DNA from: Calliopum simillimum
Lineage: Eukaryota; Arthropoda; Insecta; Diptera; Lauxaniidae
Direction: 5' to 3'
Assembly: GCA_951812925.1 (NCBI GenBank)
Contig: OX638371.1
Coordinates: 40,708,101 to 40,772,100 of the forward strand
DNA length: 64,000 nucleotides
Part shown: positions 59,401 through 64,000 of the stretch, piece after piece
Layout of the letters: every line of letters begins with the position of its first letter
How positions within the stretch are numbered: the first letter of the stretch is position 1
Notes under the pieces: generated by a model
The model's database searches: none
Seen by the model: the letters and a program-made list of their open reading frames with translations, nothing else
Told to the model about the DNA's origin: nothing
Translations under genes and position numbers: made by a program

Positions 59401-62400
59401 CTTTTCCTGGGCGTTTTGAAACAGCTCGAAATTTTTTTCTAGCAGCTCGAAAAAAACTCGAAAAACTGGTATAGGTTTCATTTGCGAAAGCCAGAAATGA
59501 CTAGCTTACTTCTGAGGAAAAATCAAATTTTTCCGATTTTTCCGCTTTTCCTGGGTGTTTTGAAACAGCTCGAAATTTTTTTCTAGCAGCTCGAAAAAAG
59601 CTCGAAAAACTGGCAAACGTTTCATTGCGAAAGCCAGAAATGACTAGCTTACTTCTGAGGAAAAATCAAATTTTTCCGATTTTTCGGAAAACTATTGGGC
59701 TTAGGAAAATTCGGATGGCTGTTGACAGCAGCTCGAAAAAAGCTTGAAATTCCTGCGTAGTTTTTTTTTTAACTGTAACTGTTATTTTCAGTGTTGTCGT
59801 GCTTAAATGTGTCTTTAAAGCTAGTCAAATAGTTTTTCCGAATTTTCCGCTTTTCCTTAGCGTTTTGAAACAGCTCGAAATTTTTTTCCAGCAGCTCGAA
59901 AAAAGCTCGAAAAACTGGTATAGGTTTCATTTGCGAAAGCCAGAAATGACTAGGTTACTTTTGAGGAAAAATCAAATTTTTCCGATTTTTCCGCTTTTCC
60001 TGGGCGTTTTGAAACAGCTCGAAATTTTTTTCTAGCAGCTCGAAAAAAGCTCAAAAAACTGGTATAGGTTTCATTTGCGAAAGCCAGAAATGACTAGCTT
60101 ACTTTTGGGGAAAAATCAAATTTTTCCGATTTTTCGGAAAACTATTGGGCTTAGGAAAATTCGGATGGCTGTTGGCAGCAGCTCGAAAAAAGCTCGAAAT
60201 TCCTGCGTAGCTTTTTTTTACTGCAACTGTTATTTTCAGTGTTGTCGTGCTTAAATGTGTCTTTTAAGCTAGTCAAATCGTTTTTCCGAATTTTCCGCTT
60301 TTCATTGGCGTTTTGAAACAGCTCGAAATTTTTTTCCAGCAGCTCGAAAAAAGCTCGAAAAACTGGTATAGGTTTCATTTGCGAAAGCCAGAAATGACTA
60401 GCTTACTTCTGAGGAAAAATCAAATTTTTCCGATTTTTCCGCTTTTCCTGGGTGTTTTGAAACAGCTCGAAATTTTTTTCTAGCAGCTCGAAAAAAGCTC
60501 GAAAAAATGGTATAGGTTTCATTTACGAAAGCCAGAAATGACTAGCTTACTTTTGAGGAAAAATCAAATTTTTCCGATTTTTCCGCTTTTCCTGGGTGTT
60601 TTGAAACAGCTCGAAATTTTTTTCTAGCAGCTCGAAAAAAGCTCGAAAAACTGGTATAGGTTTCATTTGCGAAAGCCAGAAATGACTAGCTTACTTTTGA
60701 GGGAAAATCAAATTTTTCCGATTTTTCGGAAAACTATTGGGCTTAGGAAAATTCGGATGGCTGTTGGCAGCAGCTCGAAAAAAGCTCGAAATTCCTGCGT
60801 AGCTTTTTTTTACTGCAACTGTTATTTTCAGTGTTGTCGTGCTTAAATGTGTCTTTTAAGCTAGTCAAATCGTTTTTCCGAATTTTCCGCTTTTCCCTGG
60901 CGTTTTGAAACAGCTCGAAATTTTTTTTCTAGCAGCTCGAAAAAAGCTCGAAAAACTGGTATAGGTTTCATTTGCGAAAGCCAGAAATGACTTGCTTACT
61001 TTTGAGGAAAAATCAAATTTTTCCGATTTTTCCGCTTTTCCTGGCTGTTTTGAAACAGCTCGAAATTTTTTTCTAGCAGCTCGAAAAAATCTCGAAAAAC
61101 TGGTATAGGTTTCATTTGCGAAAGCCAGAAATGACTAACTTACTTCTGAGGGAAAATCAAATTTACCCGATTATTCCGCTTTTCCTTGGCGTTTTGAAAC
61201 AGCTCGAAATTTTTTTCCAGCAGCTCGAAAAAAGCTCGAAAAACTGGTATAGGTTTCATTTACGAAAGCCGGAAATGACTAGCTTACTTTTGAGCGAAAA
61301 TCAAATTTTTCCGATTTTTCCGCTTTTCCTGGGCGTTTTGAAACAGCTCGAAATTTTTTTCTAGCAGCTCGAAAAAAACTCGAAAAACTGGTATAGGTTT
61401 CATTTGCGAAAGCCAGAAATGACTAGCTTACTTCTGAGGAAAAATCAAATTTTTCCGATTTTTCCGCTTTTCCTGGGTGTTTTGAAACAGCTCGAAATTT
61501 TTTTCTAGCAGCTCGAAAAAAGCTCGAAAAACTGGCAAACGTTTCATTGCGAAAGCCAGAAATGACTAGCTTACTTTTGAGGAAAAATCAAATTTTTCCG
61601 ATTTTTCGGAAAACTATTGGGCTTAGGAAAATTCGGATGGCTGTTGACAGCAGCTCGAAAAAAGCTTGAAATTCCTGCGTAGTTTTTTTTTTAACTGTAA
61701 CTGTTATTTTCAGTGTTGTCGTGCTTAAATGTGTCTTTAAAGCTAGTCAAATAGTTTTTCCGAATTTTCCGCTTTTCCTTAGCGTTTTGAAACAGCTCGA
61801 AATTTTTTTCCAGCAGCTCGAAAAAAGCTCGAAAAACTGGTATAGGTTTCATTTGCGAAAGCCAGAAATGACTAGGTTACTTTTGAGGAAAAATCAAATT
61901 TTTCCGATTTTTCCGCTTTTCCTGGGCGTTTTGAAACAGCTCGAAATTTTTTTCTAGCAGCTCGAAAAAAGCTCAAAAAACTGGTATAGGTTTCATTTGC
62001 GAAAGCCAGAAATGACTAGCTTACTTTTGGGGAAAAATCAAATTTTTCCGATTTTTCGGAAAACTATTGGGCTTAGGAAAATTCGGATGGCTGTTGGCAG
62101 CAGCTCGAAAAAAGCTCGAAATTCCTGCGTAGCTTTTTTTTACTGCAACTGTTATTTTCAGTGTTGTCGTGCTTAAATGTGTCTTTTAAGCTAGTCAAAT
62201 CGTTTTTCCGAATTTTCCGCTTTTCATTGGCGTTTTGAAACAGCTCGAAATTTTTTTCCAGCAGCTCGAAAAAAGCTCGAAAAACTGGTATAGGTTTCAT
62301 TTGCGAAAGCCAGAAATGACTAGCTTACTTCTGAGGAAAAATCAAATTTTTCCGATTTTTCCGCTTTTCCTGGGTGTTTTGAAACAGCTCGAAATTTTTT

Positions 62401-64000
62401 TCTAGCAGCTCGAAAAAAGCTCGAAAAAATGGTATAGGTTTCATTTGCGAAAGCCAGAAATGACTTGCTTACTTTTGAGGAAAAATCAAATTTTTCCGAT
62501 TTTTCCGCTTTTCCTGGGTGTTTTGAAACAGCTCGAAATTTTTTTCTAGCAGCTCGAAAAAATCTCGAAAAACTGGTATAGGTTTCATTTGCGAAAGCCA
62601 GAAATGACTAACTTACTTCTGAGGGAAAATCAAATTTACCCGATTTTTCCGCTTTTCCTTGGCGTTTTGAAACAGCTTGAAATTTTTTTCCAGCAGCTCG
62701 AAAAAAGCTCGAAAAACTGGTATAGGTTTCATTTACGAAAGCCGGAAATGACTAGCTTACTTTTGAGCGAAAATCAAATTTTTCCGATTTTTCCGCTTTT
62801 CCTGGGCGTTTTGAAACAGCTCGAAATTTTTTTCTAGCAGCTCGAAAAAAACTCGAAAAACTGGTATAGGTTTCATTTGCGAAAGCCAGAAATGACTAGC
62901 TTACTTCTGAGGAAAAATCAAATTTTTCCGATTTTTCCGCTTTTCCTGGGTGTTTTGAAACAGCTCGAAATTTTTTTCTAGCAGCTCGAAAAAAGCTCGA
63001 AAAACTGGCAAACGTTTCATTGCGAAAGCCAGAAATGACTAGCTTACTTCTGAGGAAAAATCAAATTTTTCCGATTTTTCGGAAAACTATTGGGCTTAGG
63101 AAAATTCGGATGGCTGTTGACAGCAGCTCGAAAAAAGCTTGAAATTCCTGCGTAGTTTTTTTTTTAACTGTAACTGTTATTTTCAGTGTTGTCGTGCTTA
63201 AATGTGTCTTTAAAGCTAGTCAAATAGTTTTTCCGAATTTTCCGCTTTTCCTTAGCGTTTTGAAACAGCTCGAAATTTTTTTCCAGCAGCTCGAAAAAAG
63301 CTCGAAAAACTGGTATAGGTTTCATTTGCGAAAGCCAGAAATGACTAGGTTACTTTTGAGGAAAAATCAAATTTTTCCGATTTTTCCGCTTTTCCTGGGC
63401 GTTTTGAAACAGCTCGAAATTTTTTTCTAGCAGCTCGAAAAAAGCTCAAAAAACTGGTATAGGTTTCATTTGCGAAAGCCAGAAATGACTAGCTTACTTT
63501 TGGGGAAAAATCAAATTTTTCCGATTTTTCGGAAAACTATTGGGCTTAGGAAAATTCGGATGGCTGTTGGCAGCAGCTCGAAAAAAGCTCGAAATTCCTG
63601 CGTAGCTTTTTTTTACTGCAACTGTTATTTTCAGTGTTGTCGTGCTTAAATGTGTCTTTTAAGCTAGTCAAATCGTTTTTCCGAATTTTCCGCTTTTCAT
63701 TGGCGTTTTGAAACAGCTCGAAATTTTTTTCCAGCAGCTCGAAAAAAGCTCGAAAAACTGGTATAGGTTTCATTTGCGAAAGCCAGAAATGACTAGCTTA
63801 CTTCTGAGGAAAAATCAAATTTTTCCGATTTTTCCGCTTTTCCTGGGTGTTTTGAAACAGCTCGAAATTTTTTTCTAGCAGCTCGAAAAAAGCTCGAAAA
63901 AATGGTATAGGTTTCATTTACGAAAGCCAGAAATGACTAGCTTACTTTTGAGGAAAAATCAAATTTTTCCGATTTTTCCGCTTTTCCTGGGTGTTTTGAA
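56430..64000 (-). repeat. Satellite array, right copy: 1922-bp higher-order repeat, continues past window
   Basis: Same A (144-bp) and B (304-bp) units as the left array, in reverse orientation. From about 56830 the array is homogenised as a 1922-bp higher-order repeat. Identical landmarks fall at 57272, 59194 and 61116; at 57877, 59799 and 61721; and at 58229, 60151 and 62073. B units (CGGAAAACTATTGGGCTTAG) at 57763, 58213 and 58805 give spacings 450, 592 and 880, summing to 1922, which equals three B plus seven A. The last visible period is 1473 bp (61116 to 62589), 449 bp shorter, equal to one A plus one B. Copies differ by only a few substitutions. No gene. Confidence 0.95.

Noticed and set aside
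43464..63773. Conserved 66-88 codon frames such as MKPIPVFRAFFELL repeated many times
   Set aside because: They follow satellite copies on either strand; identity reflects homogenisation of the array, not protein selection.
56830..64000. CRISPR-like regular repeats
   Set aside because: Units are tandem with no unique spacers, and the window is clearly eukaryotic.

Overview
The window looks like repeat-dense, probably heterochromatic DNA from a higher dipteran (brachyceran fly). I base this on AT-rich spacers, (CAA)n/(GTT)n and (CA)n runs, Tc1/mariner, I-type LINE and Ty3/gypsy-like sequences, and foldback and satellite-bearing elements of the fly type. Species and chromosome cannot be fixed from the sequence. 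I find no intact host protein-coding gene, no rRNA, no convincing functional tRNA and no CRISPR. The only long intact reading frame is a retrotransposon gag on the minus strand, running off the left edge.

Layout. 1-3028: 5' part of an LTR retrotransposon on the minus strand (gag 1-1218, tRNA-Lys-type primer binding site 1455-1472, 1.55-kb LTR 1475-3028 with internal tandem repeats). 4562-6597: two head-to-tail copies of an element carrying a 141-bp tandem repeat (six and three units). 9214-10640, 16854-18380, 30737-33487, 51390-52466 and 53910-55130: long palindromes (foldback-like). 11793-12616: Tc1 remnants in conflicting orientations. 15465-16200 and 26088-27060: LINE remnants, minus strand. 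19380-22150 and 23475-25080: elements with CCCA-starting terminal inverted repeats whose interiors are satellite arrays. 29365-29560 and 36237-37097: mariner-type remnants. 34660-34890 and 35186-35861: hairpin-array elements made of GGGCGTTATTTCG units. 38529-39410: pogo-like TIR element.

43440-64000: two oppositely oriented arrays of one satellite (144-bp A and 304-bp B units) flank 9-10 kb of other repeats. The right array is a 1922-bp higher-order repeat (3 B + 7 A) that leaves the window. The interval 46.6-51.1 kb records a nested insertion history with target-site duplications: a host repeat interrupted by a hAT-like element (8-bp duplication AAAGCTAG) and by a palindromic element (ATCAT), itself interrupted by a hairpin-array element (CTTCTATGAG).

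I do not see a new coding system. The unusual content is structural: several non-autonomous element families built from hairpins or satellite units, some with exact target-site duplications, and an inverted pair of satellite arrays. The genes do not form a pathway; the coding traces are gag, reverse transcriptase, RNase H and transposases of mobile elements.
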